Source: Hydrogenophaga sp. Root209 (GTDB taxonomy: Bacteria > Pseudomonadota > Gammaproteobacteria > Burkholderiales > Burkholderiaceae_C). From it: a stretch of 64,000 nt of DNA. A model generated the notes under the pieces. It searched no databases, was not told the origin of the DNA, and was given only the letters and a program-made list of their open reading frames with translations. Each line of letters starts with the position of its first letter. Position 1 is the first letter of the stretch. The translations under genes and the position numbers were made by a program. Location of the stretch: positions 257,618 through 321,617 of the forward strand of contig NZ_LMIE01000022.1 of assembly GCF_001428625.1 (NCBI RefSeq). The letters are read 5' to 3'. Of the stretch, positions 46,125 to 54,345 are shown piece after piece.

Positions 46125-47339
46125 TCATTGTTCCGCCGCTACGCTGCGCTGCAGTGCCCATTCGCCGATGCGCTGACCCATGGCCATGCCCACCTCGGTG
46201 GATTTGCGGTAGTGAACGCCGCCGTAGATGCGGGCCTGCGCCACCTCGTGCATGAAGTCGTCGGGGCTGTTCCAGCGGCGCACGACGCCAGGCAGCGTGG
46301 CGCTGGTGGTGCTGAGCACGGGCAGCGGCCCCTTGCGCCCTTCGGCGTTCAGCACCGTGGCCACGGTGCCCGCCAGGATGCAGTGCGCGCAGGGGTACTC
46401 CGGATGCATCGGTGTGTCGATCAGCGGTGCCCAGCTGGCGTCACGTTCGGTGCCGTCGTGGCCGTCGAGATCGCCGTTGCGGATCGCCGTGACCGGGCGC
46501 CAGAAGTTGTGGTGGTACTTGGCGTCCATTACCGCGATCAGGGCGTCGTCCATGGACTGCGCGACCACCGCGAAGAGCCGTGCGTTGGCCAGCACATCGC
46601 GGCCAGGCTGCAGCGCCACCGAGCGCACCACGCCGTGGTAGATCGCCGGCAGCGAGTGGTCCCAGAAGCGCCCGACGTCTGTCTGTTCCGCGCTGCGCTG
46701 CTTGCTGTCGCGGCCACCCACGGATTTCATCTCGTTGTAGTCGGCGGCCCAGCGCGCGCTGTTCAGCGCAGGCGGCGGGCCGGGGCGGAACTGGTCGGCG
46801 CGCTGCAGCAGCCACGGCCTGCGCTGCGGCCACTGGAGCGCAGCCAGCGTCGTGGTCGGCACATACGCGCCCGGGGTGGTGTGCGGGCGGTAGGTATCGG
46901 CACCGCCCGGCATCTCGCCGGTGCGCGAGGCCAGCACACGCTGCGCGGCGCGCTCGCCGGCCGCCAGGTGTTCCGCCCTCGGTGCGTCGTCCGGCATGGC
47001 CGCCAGGGCGGCCTGCACGGCGGCGTCGATGGCCGCGCGCTGCGCCGGGAGCAGTTGCGTCAGCGCGGCGCGGTGGGCGCCCGCCACCGCCGCGTCCACC
47101 GCATGGGGTGGTGCCGACGGGGCGCGCCGGGCTTCACGCGCCGCCTCGTAGGCGGCGGTCTGCACCAGCGCCATCACGCGCACAGCGGGCGGCGTACCGA
47201 TGCGCGCCTCGCCGACGATCTGCGCGGAGCGCTGGTTCCAGTCGGTGATGACATCGGCCCGCACGTGCGAGGCCAGGGTGGTGAACAAGGCGCTGGTGAG
47301 TGGCACCGCCAAGTGGGCTATCAAGCTGCGGGTCTTCAT
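46125..47339 (-). CDS. Exported vanadium-haloperoxidase-like PAP2 superfamily protein
   Basis: A 404-aa protein with a Sec signal peptide (to about HVRADV). It resembles bacterial PAP2/haloperoxidase proteins: KYHHNFWRPVTAIR matches KxxxxxxRP, the oxyanion-binding motif; the PSGH element is changed to PCAH (YPCAHCILAG, about residue 313) and the third motif is AR...H without the usual Asp. Either acid phosphatase or haloperoxidase chemistry is possible; the changed motif makes activity uncertain. The ATG has AAGGAG seven bases upstream. It is flanked by a methyltransferase and a broken flavoprotein gene on the same strand. Confidence 0.82.
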   Translation of the reverse strand: MKTRSLIAHLAVPLTSALFTTLASHVRADVITDWNQRSAQIVGEARIGTPPAVRVMALVQTAAYEAAREARRAPSAPPHAVDAAVAGAHRAALTQLLPAQRAAIDAAVQAALAAMPDDAPRAEHLAAGERAAQRVLASRTGEMPGGADTYRPHTTPGAYVPTTTLAALQWPQRRPWLLQRADQFRPGPPPALNSARWAADYNEMKSVGGRDSKQRSAEQTDVGRFWDHSLPAIYHGVVRSVALQPGRDVLANARLFAVVAQSMDDALIAVMDAKYHHNFWRPVTAIRNGDLDGHDGTERDASWAPLIDTPMHPEYPCAHCILAGTVATVLNAEGRKGPLPVLSTTSATLPGVVRRWNSPDDFMHEVAQARIYGGVHYRKSTEVGMAMGQRIGEWALQRSVAAEQ

Positions 47340-47368
47340 GGTGATCTCCTTCAAATGGGTGGAGCGCT

Positions 47369-48196
47369 TCAGTGTTTGGTGATCACGATCTCGAGGTATT
47401 CGCCGGGCACCACCAGCGAGTCGGTACCGGCCACGTTCAACTCGTCGAGCAGTGCGGTGATGGCGCGCTCGAGCGACTGCGCACCGGCGGCGTCGAGCGC
47501 GGCGAAGGCCTTGTGGGTGGGGCCGTAGAACTCGCGAAACACCGCCACGAAGTGCGCCGCCGAGTGGTAGCGGAAGTTGAAGTGCCGGCGCTGGCATTTG
47601 ATCTGCGCGGCCTGGGCGCCAAACAACTCGACGATGTGCGGCTCGGTGCCCCACAGCGCGGGCGACTGCACACCCGCTGGCGGGGGCACATGGGCGCCGA
47701 TCACCTTGAACAGGCGACCGATGAAGCCAGCGGGCGTCCAGTTCGCCAGGGCGATGCGGCCACCCGGGCGCAGCACGCGCAGCATCTCGCTGGCGGCGCG
47801 GTGGTGGTCGGGCGTGAACATGACGCCGAAGGTGGACAGCACGGTGTCGAAGCTGGCGTTGCCAAAGGGCAAGGCTTCGGCATCGGCGAGCTGAAACTGC
47901 ACCGGCAGGTGTTCGGCCTCTGCACGGGCGCGCCCCTTGTCCAGCAGTGCCTGCACGTAGTCGGTGGATGTGACCTTCGCGTAGCGGCGCGCGGCAGCCA
48001 GCGAGGCGTTGCCGTTGCCGGCGGCCACGTCGAGCACGGCCTGGCCGGCACGCACGTCGGCGGCTTCGACCAGCGTCTCGCCGACGATCTGCAAGGTGGT
48101 GCCGATGGCGGCGTAGTCGCCACTGGCCCAGGTGGCCTGCTGGCGCTGCTTGATGGCGGTGAAATCCGGGGCGGGTTTGTCGATGACGGTGTTCAT
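47369..48196 (-). CDS. Class I SAM-dependent methyltransferase (UbiE-like)
   Basis: A 275-aa methyltransferase: SAM motif VLDVAAGNGNASLAAARR (about residues 53-70), VTSTDYVQALLDKGRARAE, LADAEALPFGNASFDTVLST and MLRVLRPGGRIALANWTPAG. It belongs to the COG2226-like group; substrate unknown. CAGGAG precedes the ATG. First gene of an operon with the haloperoxidase-like gene (29-base gap), divergent from an AraC regulator. Confidence 0.87.
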   Translation of the reverse strand: MNTVIDKPAPDFTAIKQRQQATWASGDYAAIGTTLQIVGETLVEAADVRAGQAVLDVAAGNGNASLAAARRYAKVTSTDYVQALLDKGRARAEAEHLPVQFQLADAEALPFGNASFDTVLSTFGVMFTPDHHRAASEMLRVLRPGGRIALANWTPAGFIGRLFKVIGAHVPPPAGVQSPALWGTEPHIVELFGAQAAQIKCQRRHFNFRYHSAAHFVAVFREFYGPTHKAFAALDAAGAQSLERAITALLDELNVAGTDSLVVPGEYLEIVITKH

Positions 48197-48274
48197 GGTG
48201 TCTCCTGAGGATGGGTGTTCGAGGTGCATCGACGCAGGTGGCGCCGACGAATCCATTCTCAAAAACGGTGGCCG

Positions 48275-48303
48275 TTGACGCTTCACCTTCCGTTGGGCAT
48301 ATT
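48275..48303 (+). promoter_or_regulatory. Candidate promoter of the AraC-type regulator gene
   Basis: TTGACG (48275-48280), a 17-base spacer and CATATT (48298-48303) resemble a sigma-70 promoter, 95 bases before the regulator's ATG, within the 201-base divergent region that should also hold the operon's operator. Confidence 0.4.
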
Positions 48304-48397
48304 TGCTCGTGCGTCCGCCGTTGAGGGTGCGCAACTTCGCGCCTCCACCGTGTGTCCGCGCGACTTGATCCAGACTCCACACGGCCGGGAACTTGCG

Positions 48398-49396
48398 ATG
48401 AGCCACGATCCCTTGTCCGATGTGTTGCGCAGCGTGCGCTTGCGGGGCGCCATCTTTTATTACGTGAGCTTCGACGGCGAGTGGGCGGCCGAGACACCAC
48501 CGTCACCGATGCTGGCCGGGGCTCTCATGCCGGGCGCCGACCACGTGCTGGCCTACCACCTGGTGGTCAAAGGAGATGGTTGGGCTGCCTCGGACGGCCA
48601 GGCTCCGGTGCGTCTGGCCGCCGGCGACATCATCATGTTTCCACGCGGTGACGGCCACGTGATTTCGAGCGCCCCCGGCCTGCATGCGTCGGAGGATCAG
48701 AGCAACTGGCGCTACGAGACACGCAACGACCCCAAGCCGATCGCCGTGGCCTACCACCGGGGCGTGCTGCGGCCCGGCCTGCCCGGCCCCGCTGACGATG
48801 CGCGCACGGTGGTGGTGTGCGGATTCGTGGCCTGCGACATGAAGCCGTTCAACCCGCTGATCAACGCCCTGCCACCGCAGCTGCACCTGCGCGCCGGGGC
48901 CTTGGGGGCATGGACGACGCAACTGCTGGACCAGGCAGTGGCGGAATCGCGCGAGCGCCGCGCCGGCAGCGCCGCCATCCTGGAGCGCGCCAGCGAGTTC
49001 GTGTTTGTCGATGCCGCGCGGCGCTACCTCGAATCGCTGCCGCCGGGTTCAGCGGGATGGCTGGGCGCCCTGCGCGACCGGCATGTGGGGCAGGCCATTG
49101 CCCTGATGCACGAACGTCCGTCAGAACCCTGGAGCGTGGAGGAACTGGGCCGTCAGGTCGGGCTGTCGCGCTCGGCCCTGCACGAGCGCTTTGTTGACCT
49201 GACCGGGCAGGCGCCGATGCAATACCTGACGAACTGGCGCATGCAGCTGGGCGCGGGGCTGCTGCGCCAGGGGCATGCCAAGGTGGCCGCTGTGGCGCTG
49301 GAGGTGGGCTACGACTCAGAAGCCGCCTTCGCGCGCGCCTTCAAACGCCTGGTCGGTCTGCCGCCGGCGGCGTGGCGGCGTGCGCAGACCAGGTGA
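48398..49396 (+). CDS. AraC-family transcriptional regulator with cupin domain
   Basis: A 332-aa regulator. The N-terminal cupin_6-type domain (about 1-190; HLVVKGDGWAASDGQAPVRL, MFPRGDGHVISS) should sense a ligand; the C-terminal AraC double HTH (about 225-330) shows WSVEELGRQVGLSRSALHER and VALEVGYDSEAAFARAFKRL. By position it most likely controls the divergent methyltransferase/haloperoxidase-like operon and itself. Homologues of this layout often regulate adjacent oxidoreductase genes. Confidence 0.9.
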   Translation: MSHDPLSDVLRSVRLRGAIFYYVSFDGEWAAETPPSPMLAGALMPGADHVLAYHLVVKGDGWAASDGQAPVRLAAGDIIMFPRGDGHVISSAPGLHASEDQSNWRYETRNDPKPIAVAYHRGVLRPGLPGPADDARTVVVCGFVACDMKPFNPLINALPPQLHLRAGALGAWTTQLLDQAVAESRERRAGSAAILERASEFVFVDAARRYLESLPPGSAGWLGALRDRHVGQAIALMHERPSEPWSVEELGRQVGLSRSALHERFVDLTGQAPMQYLTNWRMQLGAGLLRQGHAKVAAVALEVGYDSEAAFARAFKRLVGLPPAAWRRAQTR

Positions 49397-49400
49397 CTTC

Positions 49401-49433
49401 CTGTCACCAGACTTTCACATGACTTGCACATGA
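49401..49433 (+). promoter_or_regulatory. Pho box (PhoB-binding site) with three 11-bp repeats
   Basis: Three direct repeats CTGTCAC, CTTTCAC and CTTGCAC begin at 49401, 49412 and 49423, each followed by four spacer bases; this is the CTGTCAT-N4 arrangement recognised by PhoB dimers. It lies 34 bases before the phoX-like ATG, and induction by phosphate starvation is predicted. Confidence 0.75.
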
Positions 49434-49466
49434 TCCGCGGTGATTCATTCACCCAAGGCCATCAGC

Positions 49467-51659
49467 ATGTCCCACGACAACATCCGCCCAAGCACCCAAT
49501 TCAACGACGAAGACTCCAACCGCAGCGGCAACCCCGCTTTTGACGAAGTGCTCGCCACCCGCCTGAGCCGCCGCGGCCTGCTGCGTGGCGGCATGGGGAT
49601 GGCGGGCGCTGCGGCCCTCGGCGGAGCGGCCACGCTGGCCGGCTGCGCCACGGCCTCCCAGGCGCCCTTGCCGGCGGCTGTCAACACCCTGGGCTTCACG
49701 CCCGTGGCCAAGAGCCTTGCCGATGTGGTGATGATCCCCCCGGGCTACTCCGCCCAAGTGATCTACGCGCTGGGCGATCCGCTCACCGCCGCCACGCCGG
49801 CTTACAAGAATGACGGCACCGACGCCGACTTCGGCAACCGCGCAGGCGATCACCACGACGGCATGGAATGGTTCGGCCTGGACGCGCAGGGCAAGCCATC
49901 CGACAGCGCCACCGCGCGCGGCCTGCTGGCCATGAACCACGAGGCCACCACCGACGAGAAGCTCAGCTCCTTCTTCATCCATCCCACGGGCGGCGCGTCC
50001 ACCCTGCCGCGCCCCGCGGCCGAGATCGACAAGGAACTCATGATCCACGGCCTCGCGGTGGTCGAGGTCGAGGGCCGTGGCAAGCAATGGGGCTACAAGC
50101 AGACCTCGCCGTTCAACCGGCGCGTCACCACCATGACCGAGGCCGCCCTCCACGGCCCGGCGCGCGGCAGCGAGCATCTGGTGACGAAGTACAGCGCAGA
50201 CGCCACGAAATGCCGTGGCACGCTGAACAACTGCGGCACCGGCAAGACGCCGTGGGGCACCTTCGTGTCGGGCGAAGAAAACTGGTACGGCTACTTCTTC
50301 CGCGACGCCAAGGACGACGATGCGCGCAAGAAGGACAAGCAGGTGCAGGCGCTCAACCGCTACGGCCGCAAGGCTGGCGCGGCCAGCCGCCACGGCTGGG
50401 AAACCGGCGGCACTGCCGACATGTACGCGCGCTGGAACAACGGCGCCACCGCCGCCAGCGCCCGGGACGACTACCGCAACGAGATGAACACCTTCGGTTA
50501 TGTGGTCGAGCTCGATCCTTACGATGCGCGTTCGGTCCTGCGCAAGCGCACCGGCCTGGGCCGCTTCGCGCACGAGAGCGTGTCGTTCGCGAAGCCGGTG
50601 GCGGGCCAGCCCGTCGTGGCCTACATGGGCGACGACGCGCGCGGCGAGTACATGTACAAGTTCGTCTCGGCCGCGAAGTGGGACCCGGCCGATGCCAAGC
50701 CCGCGAACCGTCTGGCCGCCGGCGACAAGTACCTCGACAAGGGCACGCTGTACGCCGCGCGCTTCAAGGGCGACGGCAGCGGCGAGTGGCTGGAGCTCTC
50801 GGTGAACAACCCGGTGATCGCCAACAGCTCGTACTTCGAGTTCAAGAGCGACGCCGACGTGGCCATCTTCACCCGACTGGCCGCCGACGCCGTGGGCGCC
50901 ACGCGCATGGACCGCCCCGAGTGGGGCGGCATCAACCCCCGCACCGGCGAGATCTACATGACGCTGACCAACAACAGCGCACGCACCTCAAGTGCTGCCG
51001 ACGCGGTCAACCCGCGCGTGTACACCGACATGAAGGGCAGCAAGGAGCAAAAGGGCAACGTGCACGGCCACATCGTGCGTCTGGCCGATGCCTCGCCCGC
51101 GGGCAGTTCGTTCAAGTGGGACATCTACCTGTTCGGCGCCGAGGCGGATGCCGACAAGTCCTCGATCAACCTCTCCAGCCTGACCGACGAGAACGACATG
51201 TCGGCCCCCGACGGTCTGGTGTTCAGCCCCACCACCGGCATCTGCTGGATCCAGACCGACGACGGTGCCTACACCGACAAGACCAACTGCATGATGCTGG
51301 CCGCCGTGCCCGGCCGCGTCGGCGACGGAGGCCCCAAGGCCGTGATGCACAAGATGGCCGACGGCAGCAGCAAGACAGTGGAGACCCGCATGGGCAAGGC
51401 GCCCACGCCCGCCACGCTCAAGCGCTTCCTGGTCGGCCCCAAGGGCTGCGAGATCACCGGTTGGTGCGAAACCCCCGACGGCAAGACCATCTTCGTGAAC
51501 ATCCAGCACCCGGGCGAAGGCACCCGCATGGCCGACGTCATGGACCCGTCGAAGTTTGAAAGCCAGTGGCCGACCAACGTCGGCTACGGCGCCGGCAAGC
51601 GCCCGCGCTCGGCCACCATCGTGATCACGAAAAATGACGGTGGCGTCATAGGGACTTGA
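49467..51659 (+). CDS. phoX: PhoX-family (DUF839) phosphatase, Tat-exported lipoprotein
   Basis: A 730-aa protein of the PhoX family (COG3211), calcium/iron-dependent alkaline phosphatases that release phosphate from esters outside the cell. The twin-arginine signal is SRRGLLRGGMGM (Arg35-Arg36) followed by a possible lipobox ending at Cys60 (ATLAGC), so it may be a Tat-exported lipoprotein. Family blocks: LAMNHEATTDEKL, WGTFVSGEENWYGYF, GRFAHESVSF, VAYMGDDARGEYMYKF and DMSAPDGLVFSP. ATG 49467 is preferred to GTG 49440, which lies in the promoter. A Pho box is upstream. A second, mostly deleted paralogue ends at 45578. Confidence 0.88.
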   Translation: MSHDNIRPSTQFNDEDSNRSGNPAFDEVLATRLSRRGLLRGGMGMAGAAALGGAATLAGCATASQAPLPAAVNTLGFTPVAKSLADVVMIPPGYSAQVIYALGDPLTAATPAYKNDGTDADFGNRAGDHHDGMEWFGLDAQGKPSDSATARGLLAMNHEATTDEKLSSFFIHPTGGASTLPRPAAEIDKELMIHGLAVVEVEGRGKQWGYKQTSPFNRRVTTMTEAALHGPARGSEHLVTKYSADATKCRGTLNNCGTGKTPWGTFVSGEENWYGYFFRDAKDDDARKKDKQVQALNRYGRKAGAASRHGWETGGTADMYARWNNGATAASARDDYRNEMNTFGYVVELDPYDARSVLRKRTGLGRFAHESVSFAKPVAGQPVVAYMGDDARGEYMYKFVSAAKWDPADAKPANRLAAGDKYLDKGTLYAARFKGDGSGEWLELSVNNPVIANSSYFEFKSDADVAIFTRLAADAVGATRMDRPEWGGINPRTGEIYMTLTNNSARTSSAADAVNPRVYTDMKGSKEQKGNVHGHIVRLADASPAGSSFKWDIYLFGAEADADKSSINLSSLTDENDMSAPDGLVFSPTTGICWIQTDDGAYTDKTNCMMLAAVPGRVGDGGPKAVMHKMADGSSKTVETRMGKAPTPATLKRFLVGPKGCEITGWCETPDGKTIFVNIQHPGEGTRMADVMDPSKFESQWPTNVGYGAGKRPRSATIVITKNDGGVIGT

Positions 51660-51662
51660 TGT

Positions 51663-54116
51663 TCAAGTGATCGGGGTTAGCTTCGCGACACTGAGCGCAA
51701 GCCACTTCGTTCCATGGCGGCTGAAGTTCACCTGCGCGCGGGCGTCATCGCCCGCGCCTTCGATGGACAAGACCTTGCCCTCGCCGAACTTGTTGTGGAA
51801 CACGGCCATGCCGGCCTTGATGTCGGTGCCGCGGTCGGGTTCGGGCGCGTTCTGGCCCAGACCTTTGGGGTCGCCTTTGTCGTTGAAGCCGGGTGACCAC
51901 GATGGTTGCAGCGCGGGCGCTGCGCCAAAGCGCCGCCCGTTCTGCCACTGGCCACCGCCGCCGCCCGCGCCACCCGGTGCGCCCCAGGCCGGCTGCTGTG
52001 GCGTGAGCCATTTCAGGCAGGCTTCGGGCAGCTCGTCGAAGAAGCGGCTCTTCATGTTGTAGCGCGTCTGGCCGTGCAGCATGCGCGTCTGAGAGTGGCT
52101 GAGATACAGCCGCTTCCTCGCGCGTGTGATCGCCACGTACATCAGACGGCGCTCTTCTTCCAGCCCATCGCGGTCGCTCATCGAATTCTCGTGCGGGAAC
52201 AGGCCCTCTTCCATGCCGGTGATGAACACCACATCGAACTCCAGTCCCTTGGCAGCGTGCACCGTCATGAGCTGCACCGCGTCCTGCCCGGCCTGCGCCT
52301 GGTTGTCGCCCGATTCGAGTGCGGCGTGGGTGAGGAAGGCCGCGAGCGGGCTCATGGTCTCGCCGGTTTCCGGCTCGACAACATCCGTTCGGTCTGAGCT
52401 TGTCGAAGACCCCGCGAGCCCTTCGACAGGCTCAGGGCGAACGGACATCTCGGGATCCAGCCCCTGGCTGGCCGGGCTCTGCGTCAGCGCCGGCCCGTCC
52501 ACCGTGCGTGCCACCGCATCCCGGCCGAAACCCTCGATACCGACAAAGCTCTTGGCAGCACTCACCAGTTCTTCCAGGTTCTCCACCCGGTCCTGCCCTT
52601 CGCGTTCGGCGCGGTAGTGCTCCACCAGGCCGCTGTGCTCGAGCACCAACTCGATGATCTCGGACAGCGTCATGCCTTCGGAGCGTTCGCGCAGCACATC
52701 GAGCTTGGCCACGAAGGCGCCGATGGCCACGCCGGCGCGGCCAGTCACCGCGCTCACCGCGTCGTGCAGCGAGCAGCCCGAGCTGCGCGCCACGTCCTGC
52801 AGTTGTTCGATGCTGCGCGCACCGATGCCGCGCGGCGGGAAGTTCACCACGCGCAGGAAGCTGGTGTCGTCGTTGGCGTTTTCCAGCAAACGCAGATAGG
52901 CCAGCGCGTGCTTGATCTCGGCGCGCTCGAAAAACCGCAGGCCGCCGTACACGCGGTAGGGCATGGCGGCGTTGAACAGCGCCGTCTCCACCACGCGGCT
53001 TTGCGCATTGCTGCGGTAGAGCACGGCCATCTCCACCTTGGGCACGTCTTCGCGCGCGAGCTGCTTCATCTCGTCGACCATCCACTGCGCTTCGGCGAAG
53101 TCGCTCGTGGCTTCATGCACGCGCACCGGCTCGCCGGCCCCGGCGTCGGTGCGCAGGTTCTTGCCCAGGCGGTTCGTGTTGTGGCTGATGAGTTCGTTGG
53201 CGGAGTCGAGGATGTTGCTGCAACTGCGGTAGTTCTGCTCCAGCTTGATCTGGTGGCGCACGTTGAATTCGCGCACGAAGTCGGCCATGTTGCCCACGCG
53301 CGCACCGCGAAAGGCGTAGATGCTCTGGTCGTCGTCGCCCACCGCGAACACCGCGTTGCCCGAACCCGGCAGGCCTTCGAGTGGCGGCGCGCTGAACATC
53401 TTGATCCACGCGTACTGCAGGCGGTTGGTGTCCTGGAACTCGTCGATCAGGATGTGGCGGAAGCGCCGCTGGTAGTGCTCGCGCACCGGGTCGTTGTCGC
53501 GCAGCACCTCGTAGGAGCGCAGCATGAGTTCGCCGAAGTCCACCACGCCCTCGCGCTGGCACTGCTCTTCGTAGAGCCCGTAAAGCTCGACCTTCTTGCG
53601 CGTCTCCTCGTCGCGCGCCACCACGTCGCGCGGGCGCTGGCCATCTTCCTTGCAGCCGCTGATGAAGTACTGGATCTGCTTCGGGGGATAACGCTCGTCG
53701 TCCACGTTGAACTGTTTGCACAGGCGCTTGATGGCCGAGAGCTGGTCCTGTGTATCCAGGATCTGGAACGTGGCCGGGAGGTTGGCCAGCTTGTGGTGCG
53801 CACGCAAGAAGCGGTTGCACAGGCCGTGGAAGGTGCCGATCCACATGCCCCGCACGTTCACAGGCAGCATGCTGGACAGCCGCGTCATCATTTCCTTGGC
53901 GGCCTTGTTGGTGAAAGTGACCGCGAGCACACCGCCGGGCGTGACCTGCCCGGTCTGCAAGAGCCAGGCGATGCGGGTGGTGAGCACGCGCGTCTTGCCC
54001 GAGCCCGCCCCGGCCAGGATGAGCGAATGCTCGGCCGGGAGCATGACGGCGGCGGCCTGTTCGGCGTTGAGACCCGCGAGCAGCGGGGACGGGGCGACGG
54101 ATTCTTCAAACAACAT
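51663..54116 (-). CDS. uvrD: UvrD/PcrA-type superfamily 1A DNA helicase
   Basis: An 817-aa 3'-5' helicase of nucleotide excision and mismatch repair. Motifs: GAGSGKT (residues 36-42), GMWIGTFHGLCNRFLR, LIDEFQDTN, GDDDQSIYAFRGA, LEQNYRS, VQLMTVHAAKGLEFD and EERRLMYVAITRAR; the C-terminal KAGMAVFHNKFGEGKVL is the PcrA/UvrD Tudor-like end. Between domain 2 segments, residues about 558-578 (VRPEPVEG to SSDRTD) come from an inserted palindromic DNA repeat that keeps the frame. TACAAT lies six bases before the ATG and there is no Shine-Dalgarno. Confidence 0.95.
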   Translation of the reverse strand: MLFEESVAPSPLLAGLNAEQAAAVMLPAEHSLILAGAGSGKTRVLTTRIAWLLQTGQVTPGGVLAVTFTNKAAKEMMTRLSSMLPVNVRGMWIGTFHGLCNRFLRAHHKLANLPATFQILDTQDQLSAIKRLCKQFNVDDERYPPKQIQYFISGCKEDGQRPRDVVARDEETRKKVELYGLYEEQCQREGVVDFGELMLRSYEVLRDNDPVREHYQRRFRHILIDEFQDTNRLQYAWIKMFSAPPLEGLPGSGNAVFAVGDDDQSIYAFRGARVGNMADFVREFNVRHQIKLEQNYRSCSNILDSANELISHNTNRLGKNLRTDAGAGEPVRVHEATSDFAEAQWMVDEMKQLAREDVPKVEMAVLYRSNAQSRVVETALFNAAMPYRVYGGLRFFERAEIKHALAYLRLLENANDDTSFLRVVNFPPRGIGARSIEQLQDVARSSGCSLHDAVSAVTGRAGVAIGAFVAKLDVLRERSEGMTLSEIIELVLEHSGLVEHYRAEREGQDRVENLEELVSAAKSFVGIEGFGRDAVARTVDGPALTQSPASQGLDPEMSVRPEPVEGLAGSSTSSDRTDVVEPETGETMSPLAAFLTHAALESGDNQAQAGQDAVQLMTVHAAKGLEFDVVFITGMEEGLFPHENSMSDRDGLEEERRLMYVAITRARKRLYLSHSQTRMLHGQTRYNMKSRFFDELPEACLKWLTPQQPAWGAPGGAGGGGGQWQNGRRFGAAPALQPSWSPGFNDKGDPKGLGQNAPEPDRGTDIKAGMAVFHNKFGEGKVLSIEGAGDDARAQVNFSRHGTKWLALSVAKLTPIT
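52385..52444. repeat. Palindromic dispersed repeat inserted in frame within uvrD
   Basis: Arms of 24 bases (52385-52408 and 52421-52444), matching at 21 of 24 positions, around a 12-base loop. The arm GACAGGCTCAGGGCGAACGG is a familiar dispersed proteobacterial repeat, usually intergenic. Here it is translated as about 20 residues. Confidence 0.8.
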
Positions 54117-54122
54117 GGTCTG

Positions 54123-54128
54123 ATTGTA
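54123..54128 (-). promoter_or_regulatory. Candidate -10 element of uvrD (leaderless)
   Basis: Minus-strand TACAAT, six bases (CAGACC), then the uvrD ATG. Confidence 0.45.
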
Positions 54129-54225
54129 GGAAGCGCCCTGCACCGCGGGCGGTATACGGTCATGCGTATGCAGGCCATATGGGATCGGGGGCATGCAAAG
54201 TCGCCCGCGAGCAGCTCAAGGCGCC

Positions 54226-54231
54226 TAGAAT
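54226..54231 (+). promoter_or_regulatory. Candidate -10 element of guaC
   Basis: TAGAAT, with the predicted RNA start about seven bases downstream at the foot of a hairpin (54238-54271). No clear -35. Confidence 0.3.
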
Positions 54232-54237
54232 CAGTCA

Positions 54238-54271
54238 CCGGGCCCAAGATTCTTGCGCCCGGTTTCTTTTT
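54238..54271 (+). terminator. Terminator-like hairpin in the guaC leader
   Basis: CCGGGC/GCCCGG outer stem with an inner CAAG/CTTG stem, followed by TTTCTTTTT. There is no upstream gene on this strand to terminate (uvrD is divergent), so it may be an attenuator or a stabilising 5' hairpin for guaC. Confidence 0.5.
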
Positions 54272-54345
54272 GGGTCATCCAGAAAGACCGGCCAAGCCAA
54301 GCGCTCTCCCTGTTCAACAACAGTTTTCTGGAGCCTGGTTTTCTC

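Noticed and set aside
46125-48506. A single 793-codon minus-strand gene covering the methyltransferase and haloperoxidase-like regions
   Set aside because: Only the part from 47339 is protein-like; the upstream part overlaps the methyltransferase in another frame, and AAGGAG precedes the ATG at 47339.
49440-49466. GTG start for phoX
   Set aside because: It lies within the promoter region just after the Pho box; ATG 49467 fits better.
54117-54345. Purine riboswitch ahead of guaC
   Set aside because: The leader has a simple two-part stem and T tract but no three-way junction or conserved loop pair of a purine aptamer.
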